Origin: Dechloromonas sp. TW-R-39-2
GTDB taxonomy: Bacteria; Pseudomonadota; Gammaproteobacteria; Burkholderiales; Rhodocyclaceae
Assembly: GCF_016864195.1 (NCBI RefSeq)
Contig: NZ_CP045202.1
Span: 3,194,501 to 3,258,500 of the forward strand
DNA length: 64,000 nt
Reading direction: 5' to 3'
The notes beneath the pieces are model-generated. The model had not been told where the DNA came from. It saw nothing but the letters and a program-made list of their open reading frames with translations, and ran no database searches. The position numbers and the translations under genes are program-made. Positions 57,279 through 64,000 of the stretch are shown here, in pieces; positions within the stretch are counted from its first letter, which is position 1, and every line of letters starts with the position of its first letter.

Positions 57279-58496
57279 CTATCCAAGAACCGGCCGAACA
57301 CGGCTGGCCGCCAATTTCGCACGGCGACGAGCCTCATTAATATCATCAGCGCTAGCAACAGCAACACCCATACGACGCTTTTTGAAACTTTCTGGCTTGC
57401 CAAACAATCGCACGTCAGATTCAGGCACAGCAAGGGCATCGGATAAGCCTTCAAAGGCTATTCCTCTGGCATCCACACCACCATAAATCACGGCTGATGC
57501 CGCCGGACGGCGTAAATCGGGGTCTACTGGCAAACCTAGAATAGCTCGCGCATGCAGTTCGAACTCAGATTGTCGTTGTGAAGCAAGTGTCACTAAGCCG
57601 GTGTCGTGAGGACGAGGGCTCACTTCAGAGAACCAGACATCATCCCCCTTAACGAAAAGCTCTACTCCAAAAATCCCCCGCCCCCCCAAGGCCTCTGTGA
57701 TACGAGCTGCAATCTCCCTGCCTCGCTCAAGAGCAATAGAAGACATGGGCTGTGGCTGCCAGGATTCGACATAATCCCCTGCGACCTGAACGTGACCTAT
57801 CGGCTCGCAAAAGAAGGTTTCAATAGCGCCCGACAAACCAAGTGCACGCACTGTAAGCTGGGTAATCTCGTATTCAAAGGGCACGAATGCCTCGACAATT
57901 ACACGAGCCTCCTTCACCCGCCCCGATTGCAAAGCGAACTCCCAAGCATTGGCGACATCCGGTGCGCCCCTTAACAACGATTGTCCCTTTCCAGAGGAGG
58001 ACATAACGGGCTTAACAAAGCATGGGTAACCAATTCCCCCATCAATTGCGGCTTGTAACTCAGATAGAGAACTCGCAAATGCGTAAGCCGAGGTAGGTAG
58101 CCCTAACTCCTCTGCTGCAAGGCGCCGGATCCCCTCTCGATTCATTGTAAGTTGGGCCGCGCGAGCAGTTGGGATTACCTCTGCGAGACCTTCGCGCTCT
58201 ATTTCAATTAGCACCGCAGTAGCAATCGCCTCTATCTCTGGCACCACAAGGTGCGGACGCTCTGCCTCAATCAACGCCCGAAGCGCCACGGGATCAGTCA
58301 TCGAAATAACGTGTGAGCGATGAGCAACCTGCATGCCCGGCGCATCTGCGTAACGATCGACTGCAATTACCTCTACCCCCAGTCTCTGCAGCGCAATGAC
58401 AACTTCTTTTCCCAACTCACCAGCGCCAAGCAGCATAACCTTGACGGCAGATGGACTAAGGGGGGTTCCAAGACGACGAAAACAGTGGTTTGTCAT
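57279..58496 (-). CDS. purT: Second, intact PurT carried by the element
   Basis: A complete 405-residue formate-dependent GAR transformylase with every ATP-grasp segment: [35 protein letters not shown], the stretch [17 protein letters not shown] that is interrupted in the native gene, [23 protein letters not shown] and [17 protein letters not shown]. By eye it is about three quarters identical to the broken native PurT, with lower GC and different codons, so it is foreign and not a recent duplicate. The ATG at 58496 is preferred over a TTG at 58505; no strong ribosome site precedes either. It follows the deaminase-like gene in the same direction. Confidence 0.95.
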   Translation of the reverse strand: MTNHCFRRLGTPLSPSAVKVMLLGAGELGKEVVIALQRLGVEVIAVDRYADAPGMQVAHRSHVISMTDPVALRALIEAERPHLVVPEIEAIATAVLIEIEREGLAEVIPTARAAQLTMNREGIRRLAAEELGLPTSAYAFASSLSELQAAIDGGIGYPCFVKPVMSSSGKGQSLLRGAPDVANAWEFALQSGRVKEARVIVEAFVPFEYEITQLTVRALGLSGAIETFFCEPIGHVQVAGDYVESWQPQPMSSIALERGREIAARITEALGGRGIFGVELFVKGDDVWFSEVSPRPHDTGLVTLASQRQSEFELHARAILGLPVDPDLRRPAASAVIYGGVDARGIAFEGLSDALAVPESDVRLFGKPESFKKRRMGVAVASADDINEARRRAKLAASRVRPVLG

Positions 58497-58573
58497 AGAG
58501 ATCAAGCGTTAGGTTGAATTGGGCAACATCGTAGCCTATCGAATACGACATCCAAAGGCCGAATTGGCATAGC

Positions 58574-59395
58574 TTACGTGGTCGAGAAGTGGGCTGTCAG
58601 GTAGGCCAGCGTGCCGGGAACAGGCTGTCCCGTTGCATCCCCTACCAAGAGATAGCATGCGTCGTTGAGGAGGTCTCCCATCATTTTTCCTTGTTGATCC
58701 CTCCATTCGCTCAAGTCCGGTGCCGAAGGTCCCATAAAAGTAAATTTTTCCAGCGTATTGCCATGAGCAAAGACATAATCCGAACCCACCTTCGGCTCGA
58801 ACCGCAAGGCATCTGAGAGTCTGGGAACCCTGCGCAACGTTATCTTGGCCTGCTGCAGCGCAATTGCGTGCTGCATGTGCTCTTCCTCAGTATGGTAAAT
58901 ACAGATCGCAAGGTCGGGCCGCAGGCCCTTGTAATTTAGAAGCAGAGCCGTGCAGCTTTTGCAGGGGAAGCGTTCGGTATAAATGGCAACGGCGTTGACG
59001 CGCTTATAGCTATCAGATTGGGTTTTCTCAAGTCCATTAAGCAACTGGAATTCGGTGCAGTGACAACGACTCTCCGGAATACCTGGTGACAGCATGAGCA
59101 TGGCATTGCTTGTATCAAACTCTTTTTTGGGAAACTTGCTAAATGCCGCCGCATCCCAATTAGATGAATTGGCAGCGTCGAGTGCCCACATAAAGGCAAA
59201 ATTTCCGCCCTTATTGAACTTCGACTGTTCCCGCAGGCGTTCCACCATCGCCACCGCGCCCAGCAATTTGCTAAGGCGGACAAAGTGAACGAACTTGCTG
59301 GGCTGGCCAACCTTTATTTTCTGGTTTGCCAGTGCTGGCAGATCTTTGACCTTCTGCGAATTACTGTTTCCCACTGCGCCTGATTTGCGAGACAT
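58574..59395 (-). CDS. Putative nucleotide/nucleic-acid deaminase-fold protein (CxE...PCxxC)
   Basis: A 273-residue protein not matching a family I can name. Residues 111-115 read CHCTE and 144-148 read PCKSC, 29 residues apart: the CxE and PCxxC zinc motifs of the cytidine-deaminase-like fold, with Cys113 as the first ligand and Glu115 as the proton shuttle. A following hydrophobic strand (LAICIYHT) fits the fold. The N-terminal 100 residues ([21 protein letters not shown]) and C-terminal 100 are unassigned. No signal peptide or secretion domain is visible, so it acts inside the cell. GAGGGAG precedes the ATG. Substrate (free nucleotide, RNA or DNA) is unknown. Confidence 0.7.
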   Translation of the reverse strand: MSRKSGAVGNSNSQKVKDLPALANQKIKVGQPSKFVHFVRLSKLLGAVAMVERLREQSKFNKGGNFAFMWALDAANSSNWDAAAFSKFPKKEFDTSNAMLMLSPGIPESRCHCTEFQLLNGLEKTQSDSYKRVNAVAIYTERFPCKSCTALLLNYKGLRPDLAICIYHTEEEHMQHAIALQQAKITLRRVPRLSDALRFEPKVGSDYVFAHGNTLEKFTFMGPSAPDLSEWRDQQGKMMGDLLNDACYLLVGDATGQPVPGTLAYLTAHFSTT

Positions 59396-59635
59396 CTCAC
59401 TCCCTCTTTATTGGGCATCATCTGCAGACCATGCCGTGTGCCTACTGGGTGGCGTTTTGTGCCAGACAGAGTGGCTCCTTTGGTCGGAATACGCGACAAA
59501 CAGAGAATAAACAAAATGGACACTTCCCGCCGTTATTTGTCCATCAAAACCTCTCACGAATGGACTTTCGGCAAGGCTCGACCTCTTTGATTTACAACAA
59601 TTTTGTGGCGTCCATTTTATTACAACTTGCACTTA
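59396..59635. other. Right end of element: non-coding region with TGGACA repeats and terminal repeat
   Basis: About 240 bases without a supported gene, probably holding the promoter of the deaminase-like gene. AATGGACACTT at 59515-59525 and ATTTGTCCAT at 59534-59543 form a spaced inverted repeat (TGGACA-N16-TGTCCA); a further AATGGAC lies at 59559-59565 and GTCCATT at 59610-59616. AATGGACACC also occurs at the left end (55956). The terminal repeat ACTTGCACTTA closes the element at 59625-59635. Confidence 0.6.
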
Positions 59636-59640
59636 TGCGC

Positions 59641-60243
59641 GACTTCGACTACGAAATCACCCTGCTCACCGTGCGTGCCTGCGATGCAGCAGGCCAGGTG
59701 CAGACATACTTCTGCGAGCCGATCGGCCATATCCAGGTGGCCGGCGATTATGTCGAGTCGTGGCAACCGCAGCCGATGACGCCCGCCGCTTTGCAGCGCG
59801 CCCAGGAAATCGCCGCCGCCGTGACCGGCAATCTCGGCGGGCGCGGCCTGTTCGGCGTCGAACTCTTCGTCAAGGGCGACAAGGTGTGGTTCTCGGAGGT
59901 CAGCCCCCGGCCGCACGACACCGGGCTGGTCACGCTCTGCTCGCAACGCTTTTCGGAATTCGAACTGCACGCCCGCGCCATCCTCGGCCTGCCGGTCGAC
60001 ACCGCACTGTCAGAAGCCGGCGCCTCGGCTGTGATCTACGGTGGCATGGAAGCAACGGGCATCGCCTTTGAGGGGCTGGCCGAGGCACTGAGCGTGCCGC
60101 GCAGCGACCTGCGCCTGTTTGGCAAGCCTGAATCCTTCAAGAAACGCCGGATGGGGGTCGCTGTGGCGAATGGAAAAGATACCGACGAAGCTCGTCAGCG
60201 CGCCAAACTGGCCGCCAGCAAGGTCAAGCCGATTGCGGCCTGA
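59641..60243 (+). pseudogene. purT: 3' fragment of native purT
   Basis: Codons for [13 protein letters not shown] through KVKPIAA, the last 200 residues of PurT, continue in the frame of the 5' fragment with no base lost. The fragment includes the metal- and ATP-binding [21 protein letters not shown]. An ATG supplied by the element end (59635) is in frame, but no ribosome site precedes it, so expression is doubtful. Confidence 0.95.
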
Positions 60244-60250
60244 TTTCGGC

Positions 60251-60277
60251 GTTGACCGCGGCAATGCTCCGGTCAAC
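60251..60277. terminator. Hairpin between converging purT and HD-GYP gene
   Basis: GTTGACCG pairs with CGGTCAAC across an 11-base loop, eight bases after the purT stop and six before the end of the converging gene. There is no T-tract. The right arm (CAATGCTCCGGTCAACC) resembles the recurrent TGCTGCGGTC motif. Confidence 0.45.
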
Positions 60278-60282
60278 CCACC

Positions 60283-61170
60283 CTAGATGAATTTTTGCCA
60301 CAACCCGGCCTCGGGCGGCTGGCCGAAAACCAAACCGGCGCGGTTAGCCAGCTCCGGTATCGAAATCTCCTTGCGAACCTGCAGCAACAGGGGCAGATCG
60401 CGCTGAAAGGCGCGAATGATCTCCGGGTCGAAACGACTTCCGCTACCGGAAATGACCAGTTCGGCCGCTTTCTGCGGCGCATATGCCGGTCGATAAGGGC
60501 GCTCTGAACACAAGGCATCGAAGGTATCGATTACCGCCACGATCCGGCCACCCAAGGGAATATCCTCACCGCTCAGGCGCAGCGGATAACCGGAACCATC
60601 GAAATTTTCATGGTGCGACAGGGCGATTTCACCAGCCAGACGCAGCTCGACAAACCTCGCTCCGTCGAGGAGCTGGCTGCCCACCTGGCAATGCGCCTGC
60701 ATCAAGACCCGGTCGGCATCGTTCAGCTCGGGCACTTGCCGCAAATGATCCGGCCAGCTGATTTCGCCGATATCGAGCAAAGGAGCGGCGAGCTGCATGG
60801 CATCGCAAAACTCCAGTTCGTACCCCATCGACACGGTGAGCAAGGCCGATAGCACACCCATGCGGGCAATTTTGGCGGCACCGTCGCCGGCCCGGTATTC
60901 GGCCATCAGCGCCAGGCGGTAAAGCGAGTCGGCATGCACCTGCCCAACCTCGCGCTGGCTGCCTTCCCGCTGGTATTTGAGCAGGGCAATATCCGCCACC
61001 ATCCGGTGCATCTGGCTGTAGGCGCTGAGTTTTTCATTTTCAAGACGGTTCAGCGTTTCCAACATACCGGGGCGAGACTGCACCGGCGGAATATCGAGCA
61101 ATGAATTGTCATCAAGGACGAATTCCGCATCAAACGGAAAGGCCACGTTGTTCTGTTTTAGGGCGGTCAT
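60283..61170 (-). CDS. Degenerate HD-GYP domain protein
   Basis: A 295-residue protein with an HD-GYP fold from about residue 90 on. The GYP part is intact (LSHHENFDGSGYPLRLSGEDIPLGGRI, IDTFDALCSERPYRPAY, GSRFDPEIIRAF). The catalytic metal site is not: the signature HDIGK reads LDIGE, the preceding His of the HxxR helix is replaced (GAAKIARMG), while the later His (MQAHCQVG) and HH remain. It is therefore probably not an active c-di-GMP phosphodiesterase but may bind c-di-GMP or a partner. It ends 13 bases upstream side of the kinase in the same direction, a probable two-gene unit. Confidence 0.85.
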   Translation of the reverse strand: MTALKQNNVAFPFDAEFVLDDNSLLDIPPVQSRPGMLETLNRLENEKLSAYSQMHRMVADIALLKYQREGSQREVGQVHADSLYRLALMAEYRAGDGAAKIARMGVLSALLTVSMGYELEFCDAMQLAAPLLDIGEISWPDHLRQVPELNDADRVLMQAHCQVGSQLLDGARFVELRLAGEIALSHHENFDGSGYPLRLSGEDIPLGGRIVAVIDTFDALCSERPYRPAYAPQKAAELVISGSGSRFDPEIIRAFQRDLPLLLQVRKEISIPELANRAGLVFGQPPEAGLWQKFI

Positions 61171-61182
61171 CGAAAAGCTCCT

Positions 61183-64000
61183 TTATTGTGCGGTTTCAAC
61201 CGGCGCGTCGTCCTGCCAGAGAGTCAATTCGCCGTAGGCCTTGGGTTGTTTGGTTGAAACCTCCTGAACCGGCACGGCGGCACTGTCGAGCGGCAACCAC
61301 AGGGCAATCGTCGTCCCCTGCCCGAACTGACTGTCTACGCTGACAGAACCGTGCATGGCATCCATGATTTCCTTGACCAGCGACATGCCCAAGCCGGTTC
61401 CGGGAATATTGCCCGATGGATCGGCCCGGAAAAATCGTTCGAACAGGCGATCGGACTGTTCCGGCGTCATGCCCATCCCATGGTCGCGCACCACTACGCC
61501 GATCTGTTCCCCCCCACCCTGGATACGCCGGCTGACCGAAATTTCGATCGGGCCACCATCGGGCGAGTATTTGTATGCATTCGACAGGATATTGATAATC
61601 GCCTGTTGCAGCTTGGCCGGATCGATCGGCACGACAGCTTGGGAAGCCGGCTCGACAAACTGCATGCGACCGCGGTCGCCATCCACATTCAATGCTGCAA
61701 TCGCATCATTGATCACCGGCACCAGCGGGTACGGCGCGATCTTGAAATCCTTGCCGGCCCTGGCCTCGATGCGAGCCAGGTCGAGTAGTTCATTGATCAG
61801 GTCGGTCAGCCGCTTGGCCTGGCGATTGATGGTTCCCAGCATGTCGCGTGTCCGCTCCGGCCCAAAATCGCGCAGCGTGAGCAATTCGGCAAATCCCATG
61901 ATGCTGGCCATCGGTGTGCGCAATTCATGGGCGGCGGTCGACAAGAACTCGCTCTTCATGCGGTCGACTTCGGTTTCATGCGTCACGTCGCGCAGGTAGA
62001 CCACGACCGAACTCCCTTCGCTCGGACTATGCCAGCTGACCTGCAGGACTCGCTGGCGTGGCTGCAGGATATGGATCAGGTGCCGCTCGTCACCCGTCTC
62101 ATGGTGGAGATTGAGCAGATCGGGAAACCCTTGGGCTGGGTCGACACGCGAACGCAGCAACTCGATGAAGTCACGGGAAGACAAGCCGGATGCCTCGCCG
62201 GCCTTGATACCGGTCAGTTGTTCGAAGGCCCGGTTGATGAATGAAACGACGCCATCGTTGTTGAAATAGGCGATACCGTCCGGCGTCAGCGTCAGAATGA
62301 CATCGAGCTGCCCCATCAGGGCGATAATCCGGTCGGATGCCTCGACCCGCTGCGTCACATCGACAATGCTGCCGACCATGCGCAAGGGCTGCCCACCCGC
62401 GCCGCGTTCGACCACGCGACCGTGGCTGGTCACCCAGATACGCCGGCCGTCACCGCGAATCATTTCATGCTCCAGCTCGTAATCCTCGGCTTCGCCATCA
62501 ATGTGGCGGCGGATCGCGGCAAACAGGCGATCGTGCCACTCATCCGGCAAAAGGTCGGTAAACGAACTCAGGGGATGCGCCCCGACATAATTGGCCGGAT
62601 CCAGCCCGAGCACCGCAGCCCAGCTCGGGCTGGTGATCAAGCTGTCGCTGACCATGTTCCAGTCCCAGATGCCTTCATGCAGCGCATCGATGGTCAGGGC
62701 CAGGCGGTTTTCACTTTCGACCAGCGCCTGCGTGCCCTCGATGCTGGCTGAAATATCGTTCTGAATCCCGATGTAGTGCGTGATGCGCCCACTATCGTCG
62801 AGCAGCGGCGAAAGCTGGAGCTCATTCCAGAACATCTGGCCATTTTTACGGTAATTGCGCAAAACGACCTTGCAACTCTCGCCGTTACGGATGGCCTGGC
62901 GCATCTGCCCCAAGGCAAAGCCCTGATCCTCATTACGTCCGCCCTGCAACATGCCGCAATTCTTGCCGATGACCTCGGCGGCGCTGTAGCCGGTAATCCG
63001 CTCGAAAGCATCATTGACATAAAGGATGGGCTGATGCGCGTACAACATATCAACGATGACGACCCCGCAGGAGCTTGAGGCCAGCGCCCGCTCGCGCAAA
63101 CGCAACGATGCCTCCGCTTCGACGGTCGAGGTCACATCCTGAATCACGCCGGCGACACCACTCGGTGAGCCATTGGCATCCATGACCTGGTGGAAACGAT
63201 CAAGCACCCAACGCTCGGCACCATCGGGACGAACAATGCGATAGCGCAGCTCGGTTTCGCCCTCGGCCGAAAGATTGTGCCTGGCCTCAAGCAACCGTTC
63301 GACATCCACCAGGCTGACCTGCTGTTCGAAAAACCCCGGATTTTCAAGAAAAGCCGAGGGCGGATGGCCGAATATCTTGGTCGAAGCCGGACTGATATAG
63401 CTGACCATCGAAAAGTCGATCGGCATCGAATAGATCACGTCATCAATATTGGCCAGAACGCTGGCCAAACGTGCCTGCGTACTGGCCAGCTCCTCGGTAC
63501 GCAACAGAACCGTGGCTTCCTGATTTTCGTAAATCTGACGCAACGAAAAGACCATCTCATTGAACGCCGTTCCCATCCAGCCGATTTCATCGCGCCGCGT
63601 CACCGGCAACTGGCTCAGCCCGGAGGGACCGGCCCCGGCAATTTCCATGGCGTGATGACTCATTTCGCTGAGCGGACGAACCACGCTCTCGGAAATCTGG
63701 CGGCTCAGGTACAGCGCAATCAGCAAGGTCACCAGCGCCATCACCGCCGCAACCATTTTCATTTTCAGCAACGGGGCGTAGGCCACGTTTTTCGGCAATC
63801 TGACGGTCAACTTCAGTGGAAAGCCTTTTTCGGCGAGAACGCCATGCAATGTCTGTTCGACCATCAGCCAGTCGCCGTCACCTGCGGGAGCATTCGAAAA
63901 TATCTCGCGACCGCTGGCATCCTGCAAGACAACGACCAGCGGCAAGCTTTCCGGGTTGTGCATGGTATTGATCACCCGTCCGGCAAGCTGCGACAGATCG
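61183..64000 (-). CDS. Hybrid-input sensor histidine kinase with four PAS domains incl. a LOV-like domain (partial at right edge)
   Basis: Membrane sensor kinase, N-terminus beyond the window. Visible: end of a periplasmic sensor, a membrane segment (MVAAVMALVTLLIALYL), HAMP (VVRPLSEMSHHAMEIA), four PAS modules, HisKA with the phospho-acceptor His in STAAHELRTPMASIMGF, and HATPase with NILSNAYKYS, DHGMGM and GTGLGMSLVK. The second PAS (about 62745-63080) has GKNCGMLQG, NYRKNGQMFWNEL and HYIGIQNDIS, the pattern of FMN-binding LOV domains including the photoactive Cys. No receiver domain is fused and no response regulator lies in the window. The last residues are followed by the HD-GYP gene. 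Confidence 0.92.
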   Translation of the reverse strand, partial: DLSQLAGRVINTMHNPESLPLVVVLQDASGREIFSNAPAGDGDWLMVEQTLHGVLAEKGFPLKLTVRLPKNVAYAPLLKMKMVAAVMALVTLLIALYLSRQISESVVRPLSEMSHHAMEIAGAGPSGLSQLPVTRRDEIGWMGTAFNEMVFSLRQIYENQEATVLLRTEELASTQARLASVLANIDDVIYSMPIDFSMVSYISPASTKIFGHPPSAFLENPGFFEQQVSLVDVERLLEARHNLSAEGETELRYRIVRPDGAERWVLDRFHQVMDANGSPSGVAGVIQDVTSTVEAEASLRLRERALASSSCGVVIVDMLYAHQPILYVNDAFERITGYSAAEVIGKNCGMLQGGRNEDQGFALGQMRQAIRNGESCKVVLRNYRKNGQMFWNELQLSPLLDDSGRITHYIGIQNDISASIEGTQALVESENRLALTIDALHEGIWDWNMVSDSLITSPSWAAVLGLDPANYVGAHPLSSFTDLLPDEWHDRLFAAIRRHIDGEAEDYELEHEMIRGDGRRIWVTSHGRVVERGAGGQPLRMVGSIVDVTQRVEASDRIIALMGQLDVILTLTPDGIAYFNNDGVVSFINRAFEQLTGIKAGEASGLSSRDFIELLRSRVDPAQGFPDLLNLHHETGDERHLIHILQPRQRVLQVSWHSPSEGSSVVVYLRDVTHETEVDRMKSEFLSTAAHELRTPMASIMGFAELLTLRDFGPERTRDMLGTINRQAKRLTDLINELLDLARIEARAGKDFKIAPYPLVPVINDAIAALNVDGDRGRMQFVEPASQAVVPIDPAKLQQAIINILSNAYKYSPDGGPIEISVSRRIQGGGEQIGVVVRDHGMGMTPEQSDRLFERFFRADPSGNIPGTGLGMSLVKEIMDAMHGSVSVDSQFGQGTTIALWLPLDSAAVPVQEVSTKQPKAYGELTLWQDDAPVETAQ

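Larger units (their letters stand above)
55909..59640. mobile_element. 3.7-kb element inserted in purT, carrying a replacement purT and a deaminase-like gene
   Basis: The element begins TAAGTGCAAGT (55909-55919) and ends ACTTGCACTTA (59625-59635), perfect 11-bp inverted repeats, followed by TGCGC (59636-59640) which is neither repeat nor native purT. The purT frame resumes exactly at 59641. In the reconstructed gene the insertion point lies between GTCGAAG and CTTCGAC, a 7-bp dyad separated by 10 bases. Contents, left to right: terminator, a 116-codon ORF coupled to a truncated tyrosine recombinase (plus), a complete purT and a deaminase-like gene (minus). GC is visibly lower than in the flanks. 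The 5-base non-native spacer recalls coupling sequences left by tyrosine recombinases. Confidence 0.88.

Noticed and set aside
57279..58496. Nested purT as a tandem duplicate of the host gene
   Set aside because: By eye the proteins differ at about a quarter of positions and base composition differs, so a recent local copy is excluded.
58505..58520. attC-like GTTAGGT at the nested purT start, suggesting an integron cassette
   Set aside because: GTTAGGT fits the GTTRRRY core, but no matching RYYYAAC arm with the needed internal symmetry was found within 150 bases, and no integron integrase is present.
59408..59632. 74-codon minus frame at the right end of the element
   Set aside because: No ribosome site, no recognisable features, and it overlaps the presumed promoter and end-binding region; treated as non-coding.
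59431..59640. Extended N-terminus of the 3' purT fragment
   Set aside because: The frame is open across the element end by chance; the residues before DFDYEI do not resemble PurT.

Overview
The window reads as one continuous piece of a betaproteobacterial chromosome, most likely Rhodocyclales (Dechloromonas/Azonexus-like). That placement is inferred from GC-rich coding, the division/cell wall (dcw) cluster running from mraZ to lpxC with secA and argJ beyond it, a four-gene napDABC operon, and the miaB-phoH-ybeY-corC-lnt and glyQS-gmhB-plsC blocks. No rRNA, CRISPR array or prophage was seen. Almost all of the sequence is coding.

Layout. 1-22.7 kb (minus strand): mraZ-rsmH-ftsL-ftsI-murE-murF-mraY-murD-ftsW-murG-murC-ddl-ftsQ-ftsA-ftsZ-lpxC. 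These genes mostly overlap by 1-4 bases and lie behind a promoter carrying two MraZ boxes. Beyond lpxC come a DciA-like protein (plus strand), an M23 endopeptidase, secA and the start of argJ. 23-27.7 kb: a PAS-GGDEF cyclase with an I-site, dsbC, a ubiquinone-type hydroxylase, a low-complexity ORF and HU. 27.9-31.8 kb: napDABC with an FNR-like box. 32-34.3 kb: ahpC-ahpF behind an OxyR-like site. 34.4-46.9 kb: a lipoprotein, tRNA-Met, miaB-phoH-ybeY-corC-lnt, a lytic transglycosylase, glyQS, gmhB, plsC, a YgjP-type peptidase and gloA. 47-55.2 kb: an FmdE-like protein, a porin, and an envelope-lipid cluster (two GT4 glycosyltransferases, dgkA, an LpxH-like phosphoesterase, a PAP2 phosphatase and an ArnT-like transferase). 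60.3-64 kb: a degenerate HD-GYP protein and a multi-PAS/LOV histidine kinase cut by the window edge.

The most unusual region is 55.3-60.2 kb. Here the native purT gene is split in frame by a 3.7-kb element with perfect 11-bp terminal inverted repeats. The element carries a short ORF translationally coupled to a tyrosine recombinase truncated just after its first catalytic arginine, a complete but divergent second purT on the opposite strand, and an uncharacterised protein with a CxE...PCxxC deaminase signature. The element therefore disrupts a housekeeping gene and brings its own replacement along with a putative nucleotide or nucleic-acid deaminase as cargo. This is the best candidate for an undescribed system.

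Secondary oddities: a 125-bp duplication between ftsW and murG that creates a 42-codon coupling ORF; mutually exclusive hairpins over the start codon of the GGDEF gene; a 13-base motif recurring at six loci in at least three coding frames; and a probable LOV blue-light domain in the terminal kinase. All calls rest on reading the sequence only; no database search was run.
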